Both the position numbers and the translations under genes were made by a program. Shown here in pieces: positions 1-5,776 of a stretch of DNA of 8,247 nucleotides. Numbering within the stretch: the stretch's first letter is position 1; each line of letters begins with the position of its first letter. The notes under the pieces were generated by a model. That model did not search any database. It was given only the letters and a program-made list of their open reading frames with translations, and was not told the origin of the DNA. Origin of the DNA: JAAYZQ01 sp041300865 (GTDB lineage Bacteria; Chloroflexota; Anaerolineae; JAAYZQ01); assembly GCA_041300865.1 (NCBI GenBank), contig JBFYTF010000504.1, forward strand, positions 1-8,247. Reading direction: 5' to 3'.

Positions 1-718
1 GCACCAGCGGCCAGGACGCGCGAGCGTCGCCCGAGAAGACGAACGACAGGCCGGCAAAGTCGAGGCGATAGCCGACGGCGCCGCTCAGGGCGTGGACGAC
101 GGGAAACGACGTCACCTTCACACCGTTCTCCTCGTAGACCACCTGGGTCTTGCTAAAGTCGAACTCGGACACCACGATCTTCATGCTCTCCGGGTTCATG
201 GCCCCGTGCCCGGCTGCGGTGTCCCACGCCAGCGCTTCCTCGATCGCTTCGACAAAGTGTCGCGTGCCCAGGCGAGGCTCGGTCCCGCTGGGACCCCACA
301 CGTAGACCGGCCCGTCGGCCCGTCCTATCTTCGACCAGCTGCCGGAGAGCGTGATCAGGTCGCTGGTGTGGTCGGCATGCAGGTGGGTCAGGAACACCTT
401 GTTAAGCTTGTTGACCGGCAGCTTCAGACTCGCATAGTTCGCCAGGGAACCGCTCCCGAGGTCGAAAACCAGGATGTCGCGCTCCGGGTTGCCGACCTCC
501 ACCATGATGCTGGCCGAGGCTTGAGCGCGCGTGTTCCAGGGATTGCCGCTTCCAAGCACGGTCACCCGCAGCTCGCCGTCTTCCACATTCTCTTCACCCG
601 GAATAAACATCTCGGCGTACTCCCGCCGCGGCGTGCCCACGACCGGGGTCAGGGTGATTGCCTTCGTTCCGCCGGCAAATGCCGGCACCGGCAGGGATAT
701 TGGATTGCTGTTCGTCAT
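1..718 (-). CDS. MBL-fold metallo-hydrolase, GntH-like family (C-terminus outside window)
   Basis: Hand translation from the ATG at 718 gives 239 residues open to the window edge, so the C-terminus is missing. The metal-binding motif THLHADH is at residues 111-117 (H112, H114, D116, H117). H209, just before GAVGYR, and D231 in FSGD fit the later ligands of RNase Z/arylsulfatase-like members; the final His would lie beyond the edge. Features such as VWGPSG (140-145), GTRH, an Asp-rich EFDFSK and VVYEENGV resemble the family annotated as guanitoxin-biosynthesis-type GntH hydrolases. That name does not imply guanitoxin production here, and the substrate is unknown. No signal peptide is evident, so it is probably cytosolic. 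A purine-rich ribosome site (AGAAGGAAG, 724-732) sits 5 bases before the ATG. It is the last visible gene of a four-gene operon, 28 bp after the SHOCT gene. Fold assignment is firm; subfamily is moderate. Confidence 0.88.
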   Translation of the reverse strand, partial: MTNSNPISLPVPAFAGGTKAITLTPVVGTPRREYAEMFIPGEENVEDGELRVTVLGSGNPWNTRAQASASIMVEVGNPERDILVFDLGSGSLANYASLKLPVNKLNKVFLTHLHADHTSDLITLSGSWSKIGRADGPVYVWGPSGTEPRLGTRHFVEAIEEALAWDTAAGHGAMNPESMKIVVSEFDFSKTQVVYEENGVKVTSFPVVHALSGAVGYRLDFAGLSFVFSGDARASWPLV

Positions 719-746
719 CTCGTCTTCCTTCTGCAACACGTGTCAA

Positions 747-1049
747 TCAACCTGCCAGCAGTTTTTGCTTGGCAGCCGCGAACTCTTCTTCGGAAAGATG
801 CCCCTGGACCTTGAGCGCGCTGAGGCGCTCGAGCTGGGTGATCATATCGTCTTCAGGGGAGGGCTCAGGCGGCGGTGGCGGATAATACTCCTCTTGTGGC
901 GGCGCGGCCGCTTGCGCATAAGCGGCGTCCGCTTCTGCCTGCGCCTGCGCGTTTTTGTCAGCCTGGCGGCGGTTTACAGCACCGGCTGTGGCAGTCGCCG
1001 TGCCGACCACGACAGCAGTCCTGGCCATTCTTCGCATCATTCTTGGCAT
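747..1049 (-). CDS. Small SHOCT-domain protein with short hydrophobic N-terminus
   Basis: A 100-residue protein. The N-terminus is basic (MPRMMRRMAR), followed by a short hydrophobic Ala/Val/Thr-rich stretch at about 11-25, too short and small-residue-rich to be a sure membrane anchor. The middle is Ala/Gln-rich (about 26-48), then comes a Tyr/Pro-rich linker with a run of five prolines. Residues 69-100 form a SHOCT (short C-terminal) domain: ITQLERLSALKVQGHLSEEE followed by FAAAKQKLL. SHOCT is a roughly 30-residue helical module thought to mediate oligomerisation. The reading frame extends upstream to 1157, but that would overlap the DUF6325 gene by 88 bp. The ATG at 1049 is preceded by a near-perfect ribosome site (AAAGGAGG, 1055-1062, 5-base spacing), which settles the start. 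DUF6325 and SHOCT genes are commonly found side by side, which supports both calls. Function is unknown. Confidence 0.88.
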   Translation of the reverse strand: MPRMMRRMARTAVVVGTATATAGAVNRRQADKNAQAQAEADAAYAQAAAPPQEEYYPPPPPEPSPEDDMITQLERLSALKVQGHLSEEEFAAAKQKLLAG

Positions 1050-1054
1050 TTTGG

Positions 1055-1062
1055 CCTCCTTT
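1055..1062 (-). promoter_or_regulatory. Ribosome binding site deciding the SHOCT gene start
   Basis: The minus strand reads AAAGGAGG, five bases before the ATG at 1049. It lies in the 20-bp gap after the DUF6325 stop codon (1070-1072). It is the strongest Shine-Dalgarno match seen among the gene starts in the window and rules out the longer upstream reading of the SHOCT frame. Confidence 0.85.
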
Positions 1063-1069
1063 ACAGACC

Positions 1070-1498
1070 CTATTCCAAGCCGAGCGAGGCGAACGCCTCG
1101 TCGACATCTAACGCCGGCACGCGAAAGTTCAACGCTGCTTCCACGCCGGCCTGCCACAGGGCATTGACCAGGGCCAACGCCCAGGTATGCTCGATGGCCA
1201 GGGCGACCACGGCCGAGCCGGGCACCATGCCCTCCATCAGCATTTCGGCATCCTCGGTGTCAAAGAGACCCCGCGTCCCGGTTTCGATAAAGCCCACCGC
1301 GGCAGCCTGCTCCGGCGGCAGATCTTCGAGGTTGAGCGCCCAAGCCTGCCCTTTCTCGTCTTTCAAGACGATCAAGGCGTCAAGCACCCGGATGGTCCCG
1401 GTTGCCGCCTGCCGTTCTAACTCCGCAAAGACGCCCCCATCAAAGCGGGGTTCTCCGGCAGCCAGAACGATTACGTCGACTGGTCCATGTTTGATCAT
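1070..1498 (-). CDS. DUF6325 family protein
   Basis: A 142-residue soluble protein of unknown function. It matches the DUF6325 pattern from memory: a GPVDVIVL start, then a GTIRVLDALIVLKDEKG strand-turn region (residues about 34-50), an acidic NLEDL segment, a GLFDTEDAEML segment, and a conserved core PGSAVVALAIEHTWA (about 92-106) that ends in a Glu-x-Thr-Trp-Ala motif. No signal peptide or transmembrane segment is apparent. The ATG at 1498 has the ribosome site GGAGGT at 1507-1512, eight bases upstream. It sits 27 bp after the receiver-like gene and 20 bp before the SHOCT gene, so co-translation in one operon is likely. The biochemical role is not known; the alpha/beta character and recurring SHOCT partner suggest a regulatory or envelope-stress role, which is inference only. 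Confidence 0.82.
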   Translation of the reverse strand: MIKHGPVDVIVLAAGEPRFDGGVFAELERQAATGTIRVLDALIVLKDEKGQAWALNLEDLPPEQAAAVGFIETGTRGLFDTEDAEMLMEGMVPGSAVVALAIEHTWALALVNALWQAGVEAALNFRVPALDVDEAFASLGLE

Positions 1499-1525
1499 TT
1501 GTCTTTACCTCCGTTGATTTTCGTT

Positions 1526-1981
1526 TCAGCCCAATTCTTCTGTCGTTCCGTCGAGCATCTGACCGCCGGCTGCAGCTTGCGAAACTCCGTCGCCGAGGGT
1601 CGCTACTGTGCCGGTGCCGGACCGGTACTTTTTGCGGCTCTGCAGAACGGCGGCTATCAGGACAACCGGCGGGTCGCCGGACAAGACAAAGGCATCGGCG
1701 CCGGCAGCCAGGGCCTCTTTCCGGACGCCTTCGTCGCGACCAAGCACGATGATCTGTGGGGAGCGTCGGAGCTGCTTGGCCTCGGCCAGCAGCTGGATGG
1801 GGGTGTAGCCGGGTAGATCCCAATCGAGGATGACCAGGTCCGGACGGCTGGACTGGAGCAGGCTTCTCAGGCTTGCGGCTTCGCTCACGGTGCCGACGAC
1901 CTCGGTACCAAGCTCCTCTCGGAGTAGGATCTCCAGAGCCAACCTCAGGTCCGGCCGCGCGCTCGCCAGCACTATTCTCAT
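1526..1981 (-). CDS. Stand-alone receiver-like protein with degenerate active site
   Basis: A 151-residue protein with a CheY-like receiver fold and no DNA-binding or enzymatic output domain. The putative phospho-acceptor D53 is present in PDLVILDWDLPG (47-58), followed by typical GADAF (94-98) and GDPP (102-105) segments. Aligned by eye to NarL-type receivers, the acidic pair after strand 1 is replaced by S7-A8, the Thr/Ser after strand 4 by G81, and the invariant Lys after strand 5 by S101. Mg-dependent phosphorylation is therefore doubtful and it may work as a constitutive or protein-binding pseudo-receiver. The last 35 or so residues are Gly/Thr-rich and probably disordered. An upstream TTG at 2020 would add 13 residues, but the ATG at 1981 has a ribosome site (GAGGGAG, 1988-1994, 6-base spacing). 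It is the first gene of a four-gene operon. Confidence 0.85.
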   Translation of the reverse strand: MRIVLASARPDLRLALEILLREELGTEVVGTVSEAASLRSLLQSSRPDLVILDWDLPGYTPIQLLAEAKQLRRSPQIIVLGRDEGVRKEALAAGADAFVLSGDPPVVLIAAVLQSRKKYRSGTGTVATLGDGVSQAAAGGQMLDGTTEELG

Positions 1982-2025
1982 GCCATACTCCCTCGTGGTC
2001 CTCTCGAGCGTGACTCGCAAGTCCC

Positions 2026-2045
2026 GTATACTTGGTCCAGTATAC
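2026..2045. repeat. Imperfect dyad with paired GTATAC around the operon start point
   Basis: Two copies of the palindrome GTATAC (2026-2031 and 2040-2045) are separated by 8 bases. Read as arms, TATACTTGG (2027-2035) pairs with CCAGTATA (2037-2044) with one extra T. The upstream copy overlaps the proposed -10 element and the dyad covers the predicted transcription start near 2032, a classic operator position. GTATAC also occurs once in the gap before the SulP gene (7981-7986). The regulator is unknown. Confidence 0.5.
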
Positions 2046-2067
2046 CTGCTGGCTCAGCAGGACGCAA
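2039..2067 (-). promoter_or_regulatory. Promoter of the receiver/DUF6325/SHOCT/MBL operon
   Basis: On the minus strand a -35 element TTGCGT (2062-2067) and a -10 element TATACT (2039-2044) are separated by exactly 17 bp, the optimal sigma-70 spacing. Transcription would start near 2032 and leave a leader of about 50 bases before the ATG at 1981. The match is 3 of 6 at -35 and 5 of 6 at -10. It is the best-looking promoter in the gap. Confidence 0.6.
2045..2061. repeat. Perfect inverted repeat filling the promoter spacer (candidate operator)
   Basis: CCTGCTG gct CAGCAGG: two perfect 7-bp arms with a 3-bp centre. It occupies precisely the 17 bp between the proposed -35 and -10 elements. A protein bound here would sit on the core promoter, so repression or MerR-style activation are both imaginable. 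MerR promoters normally have 19-20 bp spacers, which argues for simple repression. Confidence 0.6.
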
Positions 2068-2434
2068 TCCGCTGTTGGTATATTCTGAGCATGGCCATGT
2101 GGCGTACTTTGGGTATTAACAAGTGTCTATGGCGAGGACTTGCATCCGTTCCTGTCGGAGCCACATCCTTCGGACAGGGCAACTCCCTCGAAAACAGTAT
2201 TCCCGTGGGGGCGCACGCTTGTGCTTGCCGGTCCTGCCAGGCCGCTACAAGGGCAAGGGGCCGTGCGCAGCCGTTCTGAATCTAACTAGAATCCGGCCCG
2301 CCCGCTCCCGCCAAATCACCAGATCTGGCGGTTCTTGCCACGATCCTGGCCGAGCGAATGAGCGAACCGGGCCCCCGCCAAGCCATGTTCAGAACTGCTG
2401 GGCCGTGCGCCCGTACCAGGGTTGCAGGAGGGTG
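2068..2434. other. Intergenic region between response regulator and next operon
   Basis: No convincing gene was found on either strand. Plus-strand open frames lack ribosome sites and family resemblance. Visible structure: CCTGTC/GACAGG arms at 2151-2156 and 2173-2178; a CCGCCA/TGGCGG hairpin (2308-2331) containing the palindrome CCAGATCTGG (2319-2328) and followed on the plus strand by TTCTT; and long-range arms GCAGCCGTTCTGAA (2267-2280) and TTCAGAACTGCTGG (2388-2401) that pair at 12 of 14 positions. No clear minus-strand terminator for the kinase/regulator operon is seen, so read-through into the next operon cannot be excluded. Confidence 0.5.
2308..2331 (+). repeat. CCGCCA/TGGCGG hairpin with internal palindrome
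   Basis: Arms CCGCCA (2308-2313) and TGGCGG (2326-2331) enclose 12 bases and overlap the palindrome CCAGATCTGG (2319-2328). On the plus strand it is followed by TTCTT, a weak terminator-like tail, yet no plus-strand gene precedes it. It may instead be a protein binding site upstream of the promoter at 2039-2067. Confidence 0.35.
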
Positions 2435-3103
2435 TTAGAGGCTTCCTGACGAGACCAGCTTGTGGTCCAGAGCCAGTCTGGCAGCTTCGGTGCGGTTACC
2501 GGCGCCAAGCTTGGAGAGGATGTGGCTGACATAGACTCGCACCGTAGCCGGGCTCAGGGTCAGCTTTTCGGCAATCTCTTTGTTTGTCAGACCTTCGGCC
2601 ACCAGCGCGAGAACCTCTCGCTCTCGCTCGGTGAGGTCATGTCCCAGAAGTGGTGGGCGGTGGACAGACTTGATCAGCAACTGCATTGCATCCGGGTCTA
2701 TTGTGAAGCGGCCCGCGTGCGCAGCCCGGATTGCTTCCGCGAGTTCTTGGGCACTCGCCTTTTTGAGCAGATAGCCGATGGCCCCGGCCCCCATGGCCCG
2801 CTGCACCAGGTCCTCTTCCACGAAACTGGTCAGGGCCAGGACCTGAACGTGGGGCCAGGCTTCCCGGATGTGGGCGGTGGCGGTAGGGCCGTCCATGTTG
2901 GGCATCACCACGTCCATCAAGATCACGTCGGGTTGGGCCTGTCCGCAGAGGCTCACCGCCTCCTCCCCATCCTCCGCGACGCCGACCACTTCCAGATCGT
3001 CGAACGTGGACACCAGCAGATTCAGTCCGTCACGTACCAGGAGGTGGTCGTCTACGATCATGACGCGAACAGGTTTTCGTTCAGACGGAGTTGTACTACC
3101 CAT
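2435..3103 (-). CDS. NarL/FixJ-type response regulator with LuxR-family HTH
   Basis: A 222-residue transcription factor. The receiver domain (about 12-128) has all key residues: acidic pair D18-D19, phospho-acceptor D64 in VILMDVVMP, T92 in LALTSF, and K114 in GYLLKKAS. After a linker the LuxR/GerE helix-turn-helix (about 156-216) reads LTEREREVLALVAEGLTNKE then IAEKLTLSPATVRVYVSHIL, a textbook match. Phosphorylation should promote dimerisation and DNA binding. The ATG at 3103 has a ribosome site AAAGGG (3111-3116, 7-base spacing). It lies 51 bp after the kinase gene, so it is very probably that kinase's cognate partner. Targets are unknown; the promoter at 2039-2067 is the nearest candidate. 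Family call is firm, specific pathway not recognisable. Confidence 0.95.
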   Translation of the reverse strand: MGSTTPSERKPVRVMIVDDHLLVRDGLNLLVSTFDDLEVVGVAEDGEEAVSLCGQAQPDVILMDVVMPNMDGPTATAHIREAWPHVQVLALTSFVEEDLVQRAMGAGAIGYLLKKASAQELAEAIRAAHAGRFTIDPDAMQLLIKSVHRPPLLGHDLTEREREVLALVAEGLTNKEIAEKLTLSPATVRVYVSHILSKLGAGNRTEAARLALDHKLVSSGSL

Positions 3104-3154
3104 GGAACGACCCTTTCGCCAATACGCCGGAGGACCAAAGTCGGCCGCGATCGT

Positions 3155-5608
3155 TCATCTGCCCTCCGTCCCCTGCCCTCTGTCCTCTGTCCCCCGAAGC
3201 GGTCCCGCGTCCTTCTGCCACGTGACGGCAAGCTTTGTCCCGCGGCGTACCCGGCTCTCAATCGCTAATTGCAGCCCGAGCCCCTCCGCCCGTTCGCGCA
3301 TCATTCGCAAGCCCATCTGCTGCGCCTGAACAGAGTCGGGGTCGAACCCCCGGCCGTCGTCTTGGATGGTCAGTAGTACCCGGTCGGGCAGGTTCTGCAC
3401 AGCCGCGGTGACGTGTGTGGCCCGGGCGTGCCTGGCAATGTTGTTGAAAGCCTCCTGGGTGATGCGATACAGGCCAATCTTGATGTTTGGCGGCAGTTCC
3501 AGCTTGCCCTCAAAATTCAGCTCGACGCCGACGCGTGCGCGGCCGCGCAGCGACTCTGCCAACTGTCCCAACAAGACAGGAAGGCCGGCCGTGTCCAGGG
3601 CTTCCGGGCGCAGCTCGAAAAGCAAGGTGCGCATCTCTGCCAGAGCACCCAACACTACCTGGCGCATGAGACGGGCATTGCGCTTGGCATCTTCCAGGTC
3701 GCGCTCCAGGACGCGGGGCAGAGCTTCGGCCAGGATGCTCACCGAGTACAGGGTCTGGGTGATTGAATCGTGGAGCTCACGCGCCAGGCGGCTGCGCTCT
3801 TCGGCAACGGCCGCTGCTCGTGCCTGCCGGGATAAGCGGGCGCTTTCGATCGCGGCCGCCAGGTCAAGGGCGACGGTTTCGGCCAGGCGCATCTCATCCG
3901 CCGTGAAGACCCGTCCCGGCCCGTCGCTGCCGATCCACAGCAGGCCGACGGCCGTGCCGCCGATCACGAGCGGGATGAACATGATCGACTGGACTCGCCC
4001 GTGCACCAGCAACTCGCGCTCCAGGTCCGACAGCGCCAGGGACCGAACATCCGCGACGACCTGCGATCTGCCTCCGCGCAACACCCGGCCGAGGACGGCC
4101 AGCTTGTCCAGGGAGACGTCGAGCCGGGTGGGGCCGACCTGCGCCGAACCGGGCTCAGAACCGACATGGAGATGGAATCTCGCATCCTCGCCTTCCGCCC
4201 AGATGACGTGCACACAATGAGCGCCAAACAGCCCGGCGATGATCTCATTGGCCTGCGCCAGGGTTGCCGGCAGCTCGGCTGCGCCGGCCATCGTATGCGC
4301 GATGCGGTTCAGTACCGTCAGCTCCTCGACGCGCCGCCGCAGAGCCTCCTCGGCCTCTACCCGCTCGCTGAGGTCCGTCAGCACGGCAAAGCTGCCCTTG
4401 TAGTCACCCTGGGAATCCAGGATCGGGCTGGCAGAAATGAGCGCGGGGACCTTGCCGCCGTCCGGGCGCTGGAAAACCGCCTCGTACGTGTCGGAAAAGC
4501 CTGCCCTGCGCCGGGCGAGCCAGCCCAGGTGCCGCTCCCGGTACGCGGCGGGGAAGAGCTTGACCGAGGGCCGGCCCAACAGCTCGTCGCGTGCCCAGCC
4601 TGTCATGGCACATAGGGAGGCGTTCACGTAGATCAGCAGCGCGTGCTCGTCCAGCACAGCCAGGCCCTCGCGCATGTTGTCCACAAGGAGCCTGTACCGC
4701 TCCTCGCTCGCCCGCAGGTCTTCCTCAGCTCGTCTTTGCTCGGTGACGTCCAAGATCAACGCCACAAGGCCCCACACGTTTCCCTCTTCGTCCAGGTACG
4801 GAACAAAGGTCGCCCGCGCAACTCGGGTCTGCCCGGTCGCGCTTAGCTGCTCGCGCTCATGGATCACTGTCTGCCGGCTGGCCAGAGCCTGCCGGATGTA
4901 GGGTTCGTTGCGCTCGTATCCCCCGGGAGTCGCAACCTCCCGAAAGTTCTTGCCCACGACTTGGTCCTTGGCATAGCCCCACCAGTCTGCCATGGCGCGG
5001 TTGGCGTGCAGGATCTGCAGGTCCACATCCGTGAAGGCGATGTAAGCCGGGATGTTGTCAATGATGAGATCGAGTCGTTCTTGCTGAGTGCGAAGCGCTT
5101 CTTCGGCTCGTCTTTGCTCGGTGACATCCTGCACCAGCGCCACAAACCCCTGCACGTTTCCCTGTGCGTCCAAGTGCGGAACAAGGGCGCGCCGCAGTAT
5201 ATGTGCCCGGCCATCTCGAGATGGGAACTCTGCCTCCCAGGACACGGCCTTGCGGCTGGACGAGACGAGTTGAAGGTAGTGCGCCAACTCCGCGTACAGG
5301 CCTCCGCTCACAAGCTCCCCGATCTTCATGCCCACAAAATCCGTGCTGGAACGACCAAACCATTCTGCGTATGCGCCGTTGACGTACCGATACGTCCAGT
5401 TCGAATCCGCGTAGGCGATAAGGACCGGGACGCTGTCCATGATGAGCTCCAGTTGTTGCTGCGTACGGCGCAGCTCCTCGTTTTGCATCTCCAGCTCGAT
5501 CTGGCGCGCGCGTGACTCGCGGAGCAGACGCCGGGCCTCCTCGAGCGAAAGCGCCTCCAGGTCCTGATCCCCGCCCTGACTTTCCTCTGAACGTTTCCTT
5601 TTCCCCAC
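3155..5608 (-). CDS. Cytosolic multi-PAS/GAF sensor histidine kinase (HisKA_3, NarX-like class)
   Basis: An 817-residue kinase without transmembrane segments. In order: charged coiled-coil (about 17-55), PAS1 (about 52-168), PAS2 (about 178-295), PAS3 (about 302-420), GAF (about 428-592), HisKA_3 dimerisation domain with H613 in ELHDSITQTL (611-620), and a HATPase_c domain with N-box ITQEAFNNIARHA (716-728), G1 box QDDGRGF (749-755) and GLRMMRERAEGLG (766-778). This is the class that phosphorylates NarL-type regulators such as the one encoded next. PAS1 and PAS2 each end in DVTEQRRAEE and look like a tandem duplication. The signal is unknown; PAS/GAF could bind a small ligand, haem or flavin, but no diagnostic ligand motif is evident. 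Start is GTG at 5608, with ribosome site GGAGAAG (5614-5620, 5-base spacing). The final 17 residues come from a simple DNA repeat. Confidence 0.95.
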   Translation of the reverse strand: MGKRKRSEESQGGDQDLEALSLEEARRLLRESRARQIELEMQNEELRRTQQQLELIMDSVPVLIAYADSNWTYRYVNGAYAEWFGRSSTDFVGMKIGELVSGGLYAELAHYLQLVSSSRKAVSWEAEFPSRDGRAHILRRALVPHLDAQGNVQGFVALVQDVTEQRRAEEALRTQQERLDLIIDNIPAYIAFTDVDLQILHANRAMADWWGYAKDQVVGKNFREVATPGGYERNEPYIRQALASRQTVIHEREQLSATGQTRVARATFVPYLDEEGNVWGLVALILDVTEQRRAEEDLRASEERYRLLVDNMREGLAVLDEHALLIYVNASLCAMTGWARDELLGRPSVKLFPAAYRERHLGWLARRRAGFSDTYEAVFQRPDGGKVPALISASPILDSQGDYKGSFAVLTDLSERVEAEEALRRRVEELTVLNRIAHTMAGAAELPATLAQANEIIAGLFGAHCVHVIWAEGEDARFHLHVGSEPGSAQVGPTRLDVSLDKLAVLGRVLRGGRSQVVADVRSLALSDLERELLVHGRVQSIMFIPLVIGGTAVGLLWIGSDGPGRVFTADEMRLAETVALDLAAAIESARLSRQARAAAVAEERSRLARELHDSITQTLYSVSILAEALPRVLERDLEDAKRNARLMRQVVLGALAEMRTLLFELRPEALDTAGLPVLLGQLAESLRGRARVGVELNFEGKLELPPNIKIGLYRITQEAFNNIARHARATHVTAAVQNLPDRVLLTIQDDGRGFDPDSVQAQQMGLRMMRERAEGLGLQLAIESRVRRGTKLAVTWQKDAGPLRGTEDRGQGTEGR
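3162..3198 (-). repeat. GGACAGAGG-type degenerate simple repeat at kinase 3' end
   Basis: On the minus strand the kinase 3' end is built from degenerate 7-8 bp units such as GGACAGAG, GACAGAGG, GCAGGG and GACGGAGG. They encode the low-complexity tail GTEDRGQGTEGR beyond the ATPase domain. The pattern looks like a purine-rich minisatellite that has invaded or extended the gene end. A related purine-rich run (GGGACAGTGAGGGGGACAAA) is visible on the minus strand around 6008-6027. Confidence 0.6.
4721..5187 (-). repeat. Internal tandem duplication of PAS-end segment in the kinase
   Basis: DNA at 4721-4809 and 5099-5187 aligns without gaps at an offset of 378 bp (126 codons); about 72 of 89 bases agree by hand count. 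The segments encode VPYLDEEGNVWGLVALILDV and VPHLDAQGNVQGFVALVQDV, each followed by TEQRRAEE. This shows a PAS unit duplicated within the gene, with the third PAS much more diverged. Confidence 0.7.
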
Positions 5609-5613
5609 TCGGG

Positions 5614-5620
5614 CTTCTCC
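5614..5620 (-). promoter_or_regulatory. Ribosome binding site supporting the kinase GTG start
   Basis: GGAGAAG on the minus strand, five bases before the GTG at 5608. It supports GTG as the initiator rather than the first internal ATG, which is codon 41 and would delete the coiled-coil. Confidence 0.65.
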
Positions 5621-5659
5621 GTGTGCAAGCTACGGGCTAACGCGAAATCAACGAGGCAT

Positions 5660-5734
5660 CGCTCTCCATGCGGCGGTGAGAGAGCGGTTTTGCCCAGCCT
5701 TCGCAGCCCTATTATAACACGGTAGAGAGCGGTT
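5660..5734. repeat. Repeated AGAGAGCGGTT motif around the kinase promoter
   Basis: The 11-mer AGAGAGCGGTT occurs twice on the plus strand (5679-5689 and 5724-5734), 45 bp apart, bracketing the -10 element and start point. An inverted partial copy CGCTCTC (5660-5666) pairs with GAGAGCG (5680-5686) and could form a 7-bp hairpin with a 13-base loop in the kinase leader RNA. The spacing and placement suggest binding sites for a regulator, possibly autoregulation, though the protein is unknown. Confidence 0.5.
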
Positions 5735-5739
5735 GGAAA
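5711..5739 (-). promoter_or_regulatory. Promoter of the kinase/response-regulator operon
   Basis: The minus strand carries a perfect -10 TATAAT (5711-5716) with a -35-like TTTCCA (5734-5739) 17 bp upstream, matching 4 of 6 consensus bases. Transcription would start near 5704, giving a leader of about 95 bases before the GTG at 5608. That leader holds the CGCTCTC/GAGAGCG hairpin. Confidence 0.65.
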
Positions 5740-5776
5740 GTGGGCAAACCTCGGTGAGGGGGGCTGGCGAACCCAG

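Noticed and set aside
531..1517. 328-codon plus-strand open frame over the MBL, SHOCT and DUF6325 genes
   Set aside because: Runs antisense through three well-supported genes, Ser/Arg-rich with no recognisable domain.
2092..2279. Possible small plus-strand gene (MAMWRTLGINKC...)
   Set aside because: No ribosome site, no -35 for the TATATT upstream, and no family resemblance; the frame is only a tail of a longer shadow frame.
3104..3154. Possible separate promoter for the response regulator
   Set aside because: The 51-bp gap holds a ribosome site but no convincing -35/-10 pair; co-transcription with the kinase is simpler.
2462..3268. 268-codon plus-strand open frame
   Set aside because: Antisense shadow of the NarL-type regulator, whose motifs on the minus strand are unmistakable.
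5660..5691. Plus-strand terminator (CGCTCTC/GAGAGCG stem then GGTTTT)
   Set aside because: No plus-strand gene ends nearby and the T tract is short; better read as a leader hairpin or operator on the minus-strand transcript.
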